From the NCBI GenBank assembly GCA_037176845.1, contig JAYKXP010000031.1, forward strand, positions 310,001 to 374,000: a stretch of 64,000 bases of DNA, in the 5' to 3' direction. Below the pieces are notes generated by a model. The model was not told the DNA's origin, made no database searches, and worked only from the letters and a program-made list of their open reading frames with translations. Both the position numbers and the translations under genes were made by a program. This document shows positions 1 to 10,592 of the stretch, in pieces. Origin of the DNA: Paramarasmius palmivorus (Eukaryota > Basidiomycota > Agaricomycetes > Agaricales > Marasmiaceae). Position 1 is the stretch's first letter; every line of letters starts with the position of its first letter.

Positions 1-279
1 GCGTCTTGCGGCAGCGAGGTCCGTTGGTCCGTTCTGTCTAGACGTCGGAGACGCGTGAGAGATCTCAACACCTTTCCTCACTCCCATCAACATAGGCGTT
101 TTCCCGACGCTTTCCTCACTCCCTTCCCGATATGGTCGCTTCGCCGACGAGCACCTCGATGTATCTACTGTCGTGAGTTGTCTATGTCGTCTCTCCTTAG
201 TCTTTGTCTTCCTATCACTAGGACTAATGCATGTTATAGTGAAAAAACATAGAATAATCACAACTTGTAAACTACCCCA
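1..279. other. No gene recognised at left edge
   Basis: I see no supported gene in this stretch. A short motif (ctttcctcactccc) occurs twice, near 72 and 109, and is probably chance or a weak local duplication. The neighbouring minus-strand gene ends at 280, so this is its 3' flank. Confidence 0.5.
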
Positions 280-2366
280 TCAATAACCAATCCTATTGTC
301 TTCTTCCCTATTACGAGCTTTGGGTTTCTCTCTCAGTTTCCTGCCCCCTCCATTCCTCCCGCCGCCTTCATCAACATCCACGTTTCTCAACGGAATTCCC
401 GACGACGACGACATGCTATCAATCATCGGCTCAGAAGACCAGGGTGGAATATGATGCGGTGCTGGGCCTGGGCTTGTGGTCTGATGTTGAGCAGCACGTT
501 GCTCAGGTGGTTCGGCGCTGATAGCACGGTGAGATGGCGGAGAGGGAGAAGGCGACATCGTTGGAAGGTTTCGAGTAGAAGACGATGTAGATGGTTGCGC
601 AGTTGTGCTGTCGTCGCGTTGCTGCTTCTTCTTTGAACTCTTCTGGGCCGTTTGCTTTGCTTTGGAGGCGGGCTGGTTTTTCTTGAGCTTCTTCGCAGGC
701 TTAGGACCGGATTTTGTTTTGGTGGACTCCGAACTTGGCTTTGGAGGTTGTTGTCCCTCTGTATCATCCTCGCCTTCGTCACTATCGACATCACTTCCTC
801 CCCTCTTGCGAGTGCGCTGTGACCCCTGATTCGACTGATCACCATCATCTACCCTGTCATCTGGTTCTCTCTCCATAACACCATCTTCACCCCCCTCGTC
901 GTCGTCATCCTCGTCGCTGCTGCTGCTACTGTCTTCAGTCTCGGTACCGGCGCGCATGATTGCAGGGATGATCTTCTTTCTTTTCTTGCCGGCATCGCTC
1001 CGAACCTTCCGAGGCTTCTTGGCACCACCCTCGAGTAAGCGCTTCTTGAAGTCATCCTTCCACTTCACCCATTCTTCCTCCTCCAGTTTCCGGAACTTGA
1101 CCTGACCCCCGGCAACAAGGTTCCAGAGCTTTTCCAGTGCTCCGCCGCCTGTACCAATCTTGCTGGGATTTTCGAATTTCGCAAAAGGCCAGCCATCAAC
1201 AACTACCCCAAAAGGTAACGTCACTTGCTTCTCAAAGTTTTCGAATGGAATCGACTTGAACTTTCGCCCGGTAGCCTCGCCTATATTCACGTTAGGAACG
1301 ATAACGACTGAAGTTTCAAGATACATACACAACTTTTCCCTCAAGTGCTCCCTTACGTGAGCTTTCAGCATTGTATTCTTGTCTTGCATCGGCATTTCCT
1401 CGAACATCTCTACATCATGCAATCAACAGTCAGTAATCGGAAACTCGACAACGACCGCCACACTTACTGGTGATGTCACAGTCAGCCACCGAAAAGTGCA
1501 TCAGCTTTGTTGAAACGGTGTCGGTGTCCCAGCCCTTTGCTATCATCTTCATGTACGGTTCCCACTTTGGATTGCTCCAGAAGACTTCGGGGCTCATGAA
1601 CGCATCGGTTGTATTTCGTACTACGATGAACATTCCCTCAATACCGCAGCGTTGCTTCGCAGCCTTCATCTACAATGGCAAACGTCAATTTAATGGTTCT
1701 AATCCACGCTGATAACTTCGACTTACAATCTCTTTCAAATTTGTAATGACGCCTGCCATGTCTTGGGCACGACTCTGAGAGTTAGGGTTCTGTATGTGCT
1801 TGTGGGTCTCCGTCTTCTTGTACTCAAGGTAGCGTTTCACAATCTCTTTCTTCTCCTGACGAGTCATATTGGCGTAGATTGGCTGGCAAATCTCCGTCAG
1901 CTTCTGCAATGGAAGCCTTTCCTCTCCCGCTAAACTCGCTGGTAAGCACCCTTCTTTTTATGAAAAAAAAAAAAACAGAAGAAACAGATAACACACCTTC
2001 AGCCCGCTCACGAGCCTTTACAGCCTTCAATGCCGTGAACGAATTAACTTTCTTGTGAGCTCGTATGTGACGGACACCGTTTTGATAGTGCATTCGCATG
2101 AAGAATCGCCGTTTCTTGTGGTATTTGCGAGCAAGGGCGTCTGCAGTGAGCAAGGTCTGGTTTTCCCACTGGCCCACGTCCTTCTTCATTTCGTGCTTTT
2201 TTTTGGCCCTCTCCTCCTGTACTGCTTTGCGGTGCGCCGTAGTCATTGGGACGTAGACCGACTTCGTATGACGAATGCGAGGAGTGATTTTGGCCTTTGC
2301 GACTGCATAGATTACTTGAGATTTGGTGAGTGGCTTGCGGCGGACGACTCCAACTTCTTGTGGCAT
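280..2366 (-). CDS. Lineage-specific protein of unknown function, 632 aa
   Basis: Four exons (2366-1997, 1923-1727, 1669-1468, 1409-280) join to 633 codons with consistent phases. The start is the ATG at 2366, because in-frame codons upstream of it offer only TTG. The first 150 residues are rich in Lys, Arg and His, and the middle has Trp-rich segments (residues about 190-400). The tail from about residue 400 is low-complexity: acidic and serine runs, then Lys-rich and Pro/Ser-rich stretches, so it is probably disordered and nuclear. No catalytic motif is visible. I recognise the general style of multi-copy mushroom proteins but cannot name a family. Intron 1 is unusually long for this window (73 bp) and contains a run of T residues in the coding sense. 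Splice junctions are inferred from sequence only. Confidence 0.7.
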
Positions 2367-2664
2367 TGTGAGTAGATGTTGAGGATACAATGACTAGACT
2401 GAACACGTAGAAATTGTGAGGCGAGCTTGATTGTGAAGCCACTTCAGATCGAGATTCGATATGATAATTTTTCTGCAAGGAGCTAAAGGATATAACATAT
2501 CATTGAGATCTGTAAGCGAAAGGGTGGAATGAGGATACGAAAGTATTTCGGAGTCAGTTAGAATTTTTTTGAGACTAGTTCGGATATCCTAGATCAAGAT
2601 TCGGGCGTGGTGTTGCAGCCACAAGGAGGTAAGGGAAACATTGTTGACATGTAAATACACGAGC

Positions 2665-4306
2665 CTAGCGCCCAGAAAGTAGTAATGCCCACATGTAATC
2701 TATTTCAGGGTCTGGAATGCCAGAGAAGTCGGCCTTGACCCTGGATGCAAAGGTCTGCGGGTTCTTTCCACTTGCGGAAAACAACGCCCAAATTGTGTCA
2801 GCCACACTGTCGTTGTAATCGTGGTTTTTGAAATACGCCAAGCCAAGGGTACCACGGTGACCATTCTGTGGCTGAATACTAGCTCCGCGACCGGCGACAG
2901 AGGGAGTATACTGACAGGCATCCAAAATCTTCCAGATGAATTCCATTTCACCCGATGGGATAGGCTTGGTGTAAGCTTCCAAATCGGTCAGGAAAACCCT
3001 CTGCTGTCCTCGTACCTGGGTAAATAGATCCTGAATCCACTGGCTCGCTTGCTCGTCGTATCCATGAGCAGGAAAATACCCTGTGGCTAGGTTATCAAAA
3101 CGTGGCTTAACAGCGACGACGCCGGCACCACGACCACGAACTGGAGTTTGAATTATGCTGGATATTGTTGGTGTATTACGACGTTGGTGATCCCTCGAAG
3201 GCGACGTTGATGCCTTCTTTTTTGGTGTAAGGATCGGCGCAGGAAATAGTGAGGTATCGACAGAGGGAAAGTGGGGCTTCTTCTGTTTTGGAGATAATAG
3301 AGTCTTGGGCGTCCTCCTTTCGATTTCCGAAAGCTCGTCGCAATCCTGTGAGGTTATTGGCGACATGTTCGACCAGAACTCCTCTTGAAAGAACCGTCAG
3401 AGGATGACATATAAACATGTGGATTTTACTGACCATCGGACTCAGTGTCCTTTTCACGATAACTACTAGTGCCTCCAACATGCTGACTTGACTTCACCGG
3501 TAGCTTGCGCCCTATGACACTTGGCGTAGGTGCAAGGGAAGGTGTCAGGGTCCTAGGAGAGTCTGTATCCGGGAATGAGTTTTCCGTGACGAAATCATAA
3601 AGGGGGTCCTGGCCCTGTGTGAGCATTGCAAAAAACCCTGCTGAGAACGTATGATGGACCGTCATGCGTCTATCATACACTCTTTCAGATGCATCCCATA
3701 GTTTTTGAGCAGAGTCACTAAATAAACGTCAGATCAGACATGCTACCAATCAAGCATTTTAATAGACAAAATACCGGTCACAAAACAACGCCGCCTCATT
3801 GGCAACATGGATCGCGTAGAATTCGCCATATCGCTTCTCCATTAAGTCGCAACCCATCTCGAAGACCTTGTGTTGTCGATATTTCTCAATGGCCACCTGA
3901 ACATCCCGGATGTTCTCCAATTCATCCACGGCATGTATAAGCAAGTCAAGGACCGCTGCGCCAATATCATGTGGGACCTGTATGCTGAATGGATAGAGAT
4001 AACAACCCTTGGATGGGTCGTATGGCCTATACACTCTAAAAACGTTGCAGAGGCAAGTCAAGGTAAAATTCATGCATCTAGAAAATGCTCAACTCACGGT
4101 ATAGTGTACATCTTTCCGCCGCCCTTGAACTTCATGTCCTTGTAGCCATAGTCGATGTTACCGGACGGCCAGAGCATCCCAAAAACTAGCGGGGAATTGG
4201 AGGGGGGAACTTGCATAGATATTGGAGGAACGGTATAGACGTTTAGCTCGGGGGACGGAATCACTGAGGAAAGGTGTTTGAACATGAGATTCAAAAAGGT
4301 AGCCAT
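2665..4306 (-). CDS. Protein of unknown function, 490 aa
   Basis: Four exons (4306-4098, 4035-3775, 3717-3434, 3383-2665) close to 491 codons with matching phases. The N-terminal part (about residues 1-250) is mixed alpha/beta-looking and contains a Trp- and His-bearing segment. The middle (about 260-340) is Pro/Ser/Thr-rich and probably disordered. The C-terminal 150 residues look folded, with conserved-type aromatic positions. It has no signal peptide or transmembrane segment and no motif I can assign. It lies tail to tail-less next to another unknown minus-strand gene (stop at 2665, next start at 2366), with a 298-bp gap holding nothing recognisable. Function unknown; gene reality is supported by four consistent splice junctions. 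Confidence 0.65.
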
Positions 4307-4655
4307 GTTGACTTCGTACTTGGCTGAATTGAGATAGCCATCAGAAATGTGATGTGATAAGGCGCGCGTGTCACAATCAGGTGAGAAGTCTGTTGTTGAT
4401 CAACACCTCTTCTCACAACCGTCAACTTGTCCGACGAGAGTCCTAGGCTGCTCCGGTGCAATAAGGTGAGTGGTTGTGTTCTCATTTTATTTTCTTTTAT
4501 ACAGAGAGGGTGTTGACGATGCTCCCACTGGATCCTGCATACTCGAAGCCACGGGAATACTTGCTGAAAGCGGAGACGCGTCGTCAACTACCCAATTTTT
4601 CTGTGTTTTCTTATCTCACATTTGTATTGATGTTTACAATCTCCTAAAAAGCATC

Positions 4656-7600
4656 ATGAGCAGCACCATAACACATGTTCTGGAAGCCACGTTCGACTTT
4701 GGATCCCTTCTTCAGCAAGCGTTCACAAACGAAGACCAAGATCCTCACTTTGAGCCAGAAATCACAGAATCGCCCCTCACCTCACCTCCACCATCACCAG
4801 AGCGCTCAGTTCTCACACTGCCTTCAGACGATCCCCATACGGATGGAATCGTTCATCATTCATTCGACCCTCAGTTCACAAACAACCTTCCTTATTCGAC
4901 CACCGTTCCCCCCTCCGACATATCCCCGGCGACAGATCGACGTGACGCCCAATCCAAACACCATGCCCGAAGTAAGGGTCAAAGCAAAAAGGCCCGTGCT
5001 TTGAAACGCAAACTTGTGAAGCTGGCCACACCCGCTGAGGAGTATCAGGCGCCACCAACTCCGAAGCGGCGTCACCTTGAAACCCGCGAAGATTTCAACG
5101 TGGACTTGGATTTCCGTACCATTCAGGTCTCGGCAAATGGCTTTACTGGAAATCATAGCTTTCGAGGACTTAAACGCGAGTACACTCTCGAAGAAGTCGT
5201 TGGCAAGCACTCCAAGTTCAAGTACAAACTGATCAAATGGGATGGAAGGTGTGTTAATGCAATAGCCTCTCGGAGTGGTACTGACCATGGCCCTAGCAAA
5301 ACCCTTCTTTTGGCAACGCCTCAGCGAGAATTGGCAGTGGTTTGTGCCCGAAACCCGCAGGACAGCAACTGGGAAGCAGTTTGGAAGAGAGCGGCGTCGA
5401 AGCTAGAGGAGGCTCGTAAGCGGTTGAAGTTGAGCAAGAAGCAGAAGAACAATCGACAGGGTCATTTTGGCAGCCGCACTACCGCCCTTTTTACAAAAAA
5501 CCTCGACGAACCTTAAACACTGTTTTTGCATAAAACAGGACATTTCTTCGGCACAGCCACATCTTCTCTCAAGTTATAAAATACCTTTTTAAGGTATATT
5601 ATGCTCTTTTAGGACCGAGTTTTTAATAGGAAACATTATTCCCACACTCTGAGGCAGGTTGGATTTGTAAAATCTGCTTTTTTTGTATAATTGTATAATA
5701 GGCTGCTTTTACTGGCTTCCTAATATAGAAAGGGAGGTTCCCACAGCCTCTGAGAACGCTTTTTTGGGCGCTTTTTTAATGGGAAGAAAATTCCCACACC
5801 CCCAGGCATGCTCCCCACTCCGCTTTTGGCTTCCCAAAATGGAAGGTGGCCTTACCTCATTATTTTCCACCTGGAATCAATGCATTGGGGGGCTATTGGG
5901 GCATGCTGGGGGGCTATAGAAATCGCATTTTTGAGGGAATATGTTCTAATATGTTCTAAAAGCATGCCCCTGCAATTGGGGAGCAGAGGAATGCAAAAAA
6001 AGCGGTCCAAATATGGTAATTCAGGAAAATGGCCTATTGGATCTTGGGCTACAGGGCAGATATTGACATGGGGTAAGTTGGAGGACCTAGATACATTAAA
6101 TACAAGCCTGAGGACACTAAATAGTACATAGATTACTGGGATAATGGTGCTTAAATATCAAAAATACTGAAAATCTCCGAAATTAGGGGAATAAAATTAC
6201 AGGATGGGATGTAGTGCAGCTAGGGCTTAGATATTGTAAATCAGAGATGATATATATGTCCCCTTGCTTCGTTTACAATCCTGGAGAGCTGCCTATTTTT
6301 CCAGATTTATTACAGCTAAATTCGCTTTTTTTGGACATTAGTGATACTATACCACAGGGAATGATTGGGATGGGCTAATTCTTGTTCATAACCCACTCTA
6401 GGGTGTATAGATGATGAATATATACTTGCCCAAGCACTCCTGTATGTGCAACACCTTGTTCAATCCAATGTATTGTACAGTTATGTAACACAGGCAGTAG
6501 TAGATGAATAGCACCTCAGGGAAGCATCCCAGCACCAAGAGGAGTTCAGAATCGAGTTCAGGCACCCAAAATACACTTTCCTACTATGAAAGGACATTTT
6601 TTGAATACATCTGTATGTTGCTACATAAAAAATACATAAAAAATCGCATTTTTAGGGGTTTTTTTGTACTGGAGCATGGGGATTGCTCCTAAAATCACCA
6701 AAAATGAATGAGAGACCGTTCACTATGCATAGAACAGGAATATCAATTGCCTCCATGAATTCCATGACAGGAATCCATATGCCAGACTAATCAATTCCTG
6801 CACAATTACAGAAAACATGTACTATGGATGTAGTATTGCAGGGATTGATCTGGGGGCTTGGGGACCCTCAAAATCGAATTCAGGATGAAAAATCAGTTAA
6901 GAATATGTCCAGGGTTGAAAGGAATCCAATCACTGTAGCTTGAGATATGTATCTGACAAGTTTTATGCTTGAAGTTAACATATATTGCACATATACTTGT
7001 GCATTTAACTTGATATATGCATATTGAAGTCAATTGTGGATGGATTTCCTTCAAACCTAGATATATTCTTAACTGATTTTTCATCCTGAATTCGATTTTG
7101 AGGGTCCCCAAGCCCCCAGATCAATCCCTGCAATACTACATCCATAGTACATGTTTTCTGTAATTGTGCAGGAATTGATTAGTCTGGCATATGGATTCCT
7201 GTCATGGAATTCATGGAGGCAATTGATATTCCTGTTCTATGCATAGTGAACGGTCTCTCATTCATTTTTGGTGATTTTAGGAGCAATCCCCATGCTCCAG
7301 TACAAAAAAACCCCTAAAAATGCGATTTTTTATGTATTTTTTATGTAGCAACATACAGATGTATTCAAAAAATGTCCTTTCATAGTAGGAAAGTGTATTT
7401 TGGGTGCCTGAACTCGATTCTGAACTCCTCTTGGTGCTGGGATGCTTCCCTGAGGTGCTATTCATCTACTACTGCCTGTGTTACATAACTGTACAATACA
7501 TTGGATTGAACAAGGTGTTGCACATACAGGAGTGCTTGGGCAAGTATATATTCATCATCTATACACCCTAGAGTGGGTTATGAACAAGAATTAGCCCATC

Positions 7601-9223
7601 CCAATCATTCCCTGTGGTATAGTATCACTAATGTCCAAAAAAAGCGAATTTAGCTGTAATAAATCTGGAAAAATAGGCAGCTCTCCAGGATTGTAAACGA
7701 AGCAAGGGGACATATATATCATCTCTGATTTACAATATCTAAGCCCTAGCTGCACTACATCCCATCCTGTAATTTTATTCCCCTAATTTCGGAGATTTTC
7801 AGTATTTTTGATATTTAAGCACCATTATCCCAGTAATCTATGTACTATTTAGTGTCCTCAGGCTTGTATTTAATGTATCTAGGTCCTCCAACTTACCCCA
7901 TGTCAATATCTGCCCTGTAGCCCAAGATCCAATAGGCCATTTTCCTGAATTACCATATTTGGACCGCTTTTTTTGCATTCCTCTGCTCCCCAATTGCAGG
8001 GGCATGCTTTTAGAACATATTAGAACATATTCCCTCAAAAATGCGATTTCTATAGCCCCCCAGCATGCCCCAATAGCCCCCCAATGCATTGATTCCAGGT
8101 GGAAAATAATGAGGTAAGGCCACCTTCCATTTTGGGAAGCCAAAAGCGGAGTGGGGAGCATGCCTGGGGGTGTGGGAATTTTCTTCCCATTAAAAAAGCG
8201 CCCAAAAAAGCGTTCTCAGAGGCTGTGGGAACCTCCCTTTCTATATTAGGAAGCCAGTAAAAGCAGCCTATTATACAATTATACAAAAAAAGCAGATTTT
8301 ACAAATCCAACCTGCCTCAGAGTGTGGGAATAATGTTTCCTATTAAAAACTCGGTCCTAAAAGAGCATAATATACCTTAAAAAGGTATTTTATAACTTGA
8401 GAGAAGATGTGGCTGTGCCGAAGAAATGTCCTGTTTTATGCAAAAACAGTGTTTAAGGTTCGTCGAGGTTTTTTGTAAAAAGGGCGCCTGTACGGATGAT
8501 TTTGGAGCACTCCAGGGTGGCGTTGGCTGCGGCAACGGCATGGAGGTGAGCCCGTCCAACTTGCTTTCATGTTATAGCTGACGTCTGTGGTAGAAACCGG
8601 CGGTTCTAGGCTCTAGTAACGCAGCAAACAGCCAAGTGATGCAAGAGCTCTTTGCCGATGCAGATCTTCAGCGCATCGCTGGCCTGGGCTCCGGCATTTT
8701 TCAGTCAACCTGTCCAAAACTCTATGCAATCTATGCCCAAAACAAGAAGCACCTTCAATCTCATGACCCAGCTCTGCGATGGCCTTGGGCAAATAGCATC
8801 TTTGCTGCTACTACATTCAACTTTGGTCCGCGAACCGTGTCATTTCCCCATCTCGACTTCAACAACAAACCTGATGGCTTCTGCACGATAACTGCCATGA
8901 CCACCAATGACAAGTCTTTCGACTATACCCGTGGAGGCCATTTAATCTTATGGGACCTCGGAGTAGTCGTTGAGTTTCCCCCGGGTACCACAGTGTTGAT
9001 TCCCTCTGCCATTTTCCGACATTCAAACGTGGCAATTGGGAAGCACGAGCGTCGCTACTCGTTCACACAGTACACTGCAGGCAGTCTCTTTCGCTTTGTG
9101 GAACGTGGATTTCAAACGGAGGAATCGTTTTGGGCCTCGCTTGATGACGATGAGCGGATTGCAGAGATGGCGAATGATGCGAATCGGTGGAGCCAGGCTG
9201 TTCGGAATTTTGAAAAACTATAG
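4656..9223 (+). pseudogene. TET/JBP-like 2OG-Fe(II) dioxygenase gene split by a 3-kb palindrome
   Basis: Left part: 4656-5248, a 48-bp intron at 5249-5296, and exon from 5297 to about 5484. Right part: about 8487-8545, a 48-bp intron at 8546-8593, and 8594-9223. Joining left to right across the inserted element gives 490 codons, and the phase at the next splice site is correct. The N-terminal third is low-complexity. The C-terminal domain has the double-stranded beta-helix signature: HLD (Fe ligands His and Asp), a later GGHL strand, a distal His in RHSN, and a downstream Arg pair for 2-oxoglutarate. This type belongs to the TET/JBP-like oxygenases expanded in Agaricomycetes beside KDZ transposons; those proteins are proposed to oxidise 5-methylcytosine. 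That role here is inference. As the DNA stands, the left reading frame enters the insert and stops at 5516, so the allele should be null unless the element is excised. Confidence 0.75.
5485..8484. mobile_element. 3.0-kb long-inverted-repeat (foldback-like) element
   Basis: Positions x and 13969-x are complementary from 5483 to 6906 (paired with 7063 to 8486), with no mismatch at any segment I compared. The palindrome stops abruptly outside 5483/8486. If CG is taken as a 2-bp target duplication, the element is 5485-8484 and starts CCCTTTTTAC. The central 156 bp (6907-7062) are only roughly palindromic, with many mismatches. It carries only short reading frames, identical in the two arms, and none resembles a transposase. 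The arms are AT-rich and contain repeated T-tract motifs such as GCTTTTTTGGG and TCGCATTTTT. It interrupts a dioxygenase exon in a way that precise excision repairs. It is probably a non-autonomous DNA element with giant terminal inverted repeats; the mobilising enzyme is unknown. Confidence 0.8.
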
Positions 9224-10234
9224 TAGATAGTTGGTTATCTAGTTGTCTGTACACCTTGTAACCATAAACCAATGACAATAATTGCATTTTGGTGCTCTCG
9301 ATGCTGAACATTGAACTTGTAACTTCATTTCAACACGTCCTGCGAGCATGATCGGAGTAACTCAAGCTGCAGAAAGTTGCGGCACTGTGTCTTGTTTTGC
9401 GCACTGCTGTTTTCTGTTGTCCTTGGTTCCGTAGGATTGATATCTCCTAACATTTCAGAGAGTATTGGAGGCCATACAGACCCAGAAATGAGGCATCAAA
9501 ATTTTTGGGATAAAAAGCCTATCAAAGTCGACATTGACTACCAACGAACAACACGGGGTTATACCGGCTTTGCTTCTTCTCTCTCACTTTGACCATCGCA
9601 TTCCCTTCCGTCCCATGTAATTGGCCAAGATGATCGGAATAGGTCCATATAATATCAAGCCGCCTCAAAAATGGGAAACGTCTCAAGATACCGGCGGTTT
9701 ACATTCAAAACATTTAGCACAGTGAATCAAGGTGGTGAGTTTCGATACAATGCTGTCGTTGACATTTCCACCTGAATTCATAGCACCGGATGCTCCGGAA
9801 CCTGTACCATGGGTATCGTTGGACCTTTAAGTGTAGTTTAGGAGCAATCCATTGGAGAGAACTACTCGTAGAGTGCATTGTTTAGAAGAGTGGTGAGTTT
9901 CGAAACACTGCTTGCGAAGACATCAATTCTGACTCTCTTTCCTCCAGAAGTGACCCACATCAATCTCATACCATTTTGATTCCATTTCGACACTTACACG
10001 GATACCCAGATACCATAATTCACTAGGTTTGGCGCATTCGTCTCAAGGTTTCTCTTAGCGCTCATCTCGGACTTATGCCCATTTTAGTGCCATCAAGGAT
10101 GTCCGAATGTTGTTCATCTACACTCATGTCGCCCTCAGAGTCCAAGTCTCACGAACAGTACGGCAACTATAGAATAGACATTTCAATGTATGCCAATCTT
10201 CCCCCCTCACCAACCCCTCAACACTGGCAAGACC
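9224..10234. other. Gene-poor stretch between dioxygenase gene and copia LTR
   Basis: About 1 kb without a supported gene. The phrase gtggtgagtttcga occurs near 9731 and again near 9890 with similar following bases, suggesting a small, diverged direct duplication of about 35 bp. A hydrophobic open frame near 9377 lacks an ATG and is not accepted as a gene. Confidence 0.5.
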
Positions 10235-10548
10235 TGTCAGAGTTTTAGATTGAACTCTGTTAGCAGCGATAGCGCAGGTAAGCGCGAATAAACGATAGCT
10301 GATGACCAGAGGGGTTGAGAGAACACAAGATGAACTGATAATGATTGTAGGGTTTTCTGTCTAGCTTTTATACATGAGTAGGGATGAAAGATAAACCTGA
10401 AAGTACAAGTATAGACGCGATAGAAATAACTGTGGCTTTGTGTGGCTTTCTGTAAGTAAGTGGGTTAGACAAAACGATACGAGCGGGTCAAGAGATATTC
10501 TAAGATGTGGCATGCATATGTAAATATAAATGTTCTATATTTCCAACA
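10235..10548 (-). repeat. 3' LTR of a copia-like element
   Basis: Read on the minus strand, the segment begins TGTTGGAAATATAG at 10548 and ends CTCTGACA at 10235, so it has TG...CA ends over 314 bp. Immediately upstream of it (minus sense, 10560-10549) is a polypurine tract, TTTGAGGGGGAG, which is the plus-strand primer site expected just before a 3' LTR. It follows the gag-pro reading frame on the same strand. I found no matching 5' LTR in the window, so target duplications cannot be checked. Confidence 0.65.
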
Positions 10549-10592
10549 CTCCCCCTCAAACCTTGGATTATGGAATGATCTGAGGTTTGACT

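Noticed and set aside
4470..4655. N-terminal extension of the dioxygenase gene upstream of 4656
   Set aside because: The upstream in-frame region reads as unlikely coding sequence without clear conservation, and the ATG at 4656 precedes the first plausible residues.
5683..6131. Short open frames in the palindrome arms, present identically in both arms
   Set aside because: They are 60-110 codons, low in complexity, lack splice support or motifs, and are identical only because the arms are identical.
5485..8484. Palindrome as a pure assembly artefact
   Set aside because: Left and right flanks are two halves of one gene and rejoin in frame with a possible CG duplication. The loop is diverged, which an artefactual fold-back would not produce.
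9377..9592. Hydrophobic open frame resembling a signal peptide
   Set aside because: It has no ATG near the hydrophobic start, no splice-consistent continuation and no repeat or cysteine pattern.
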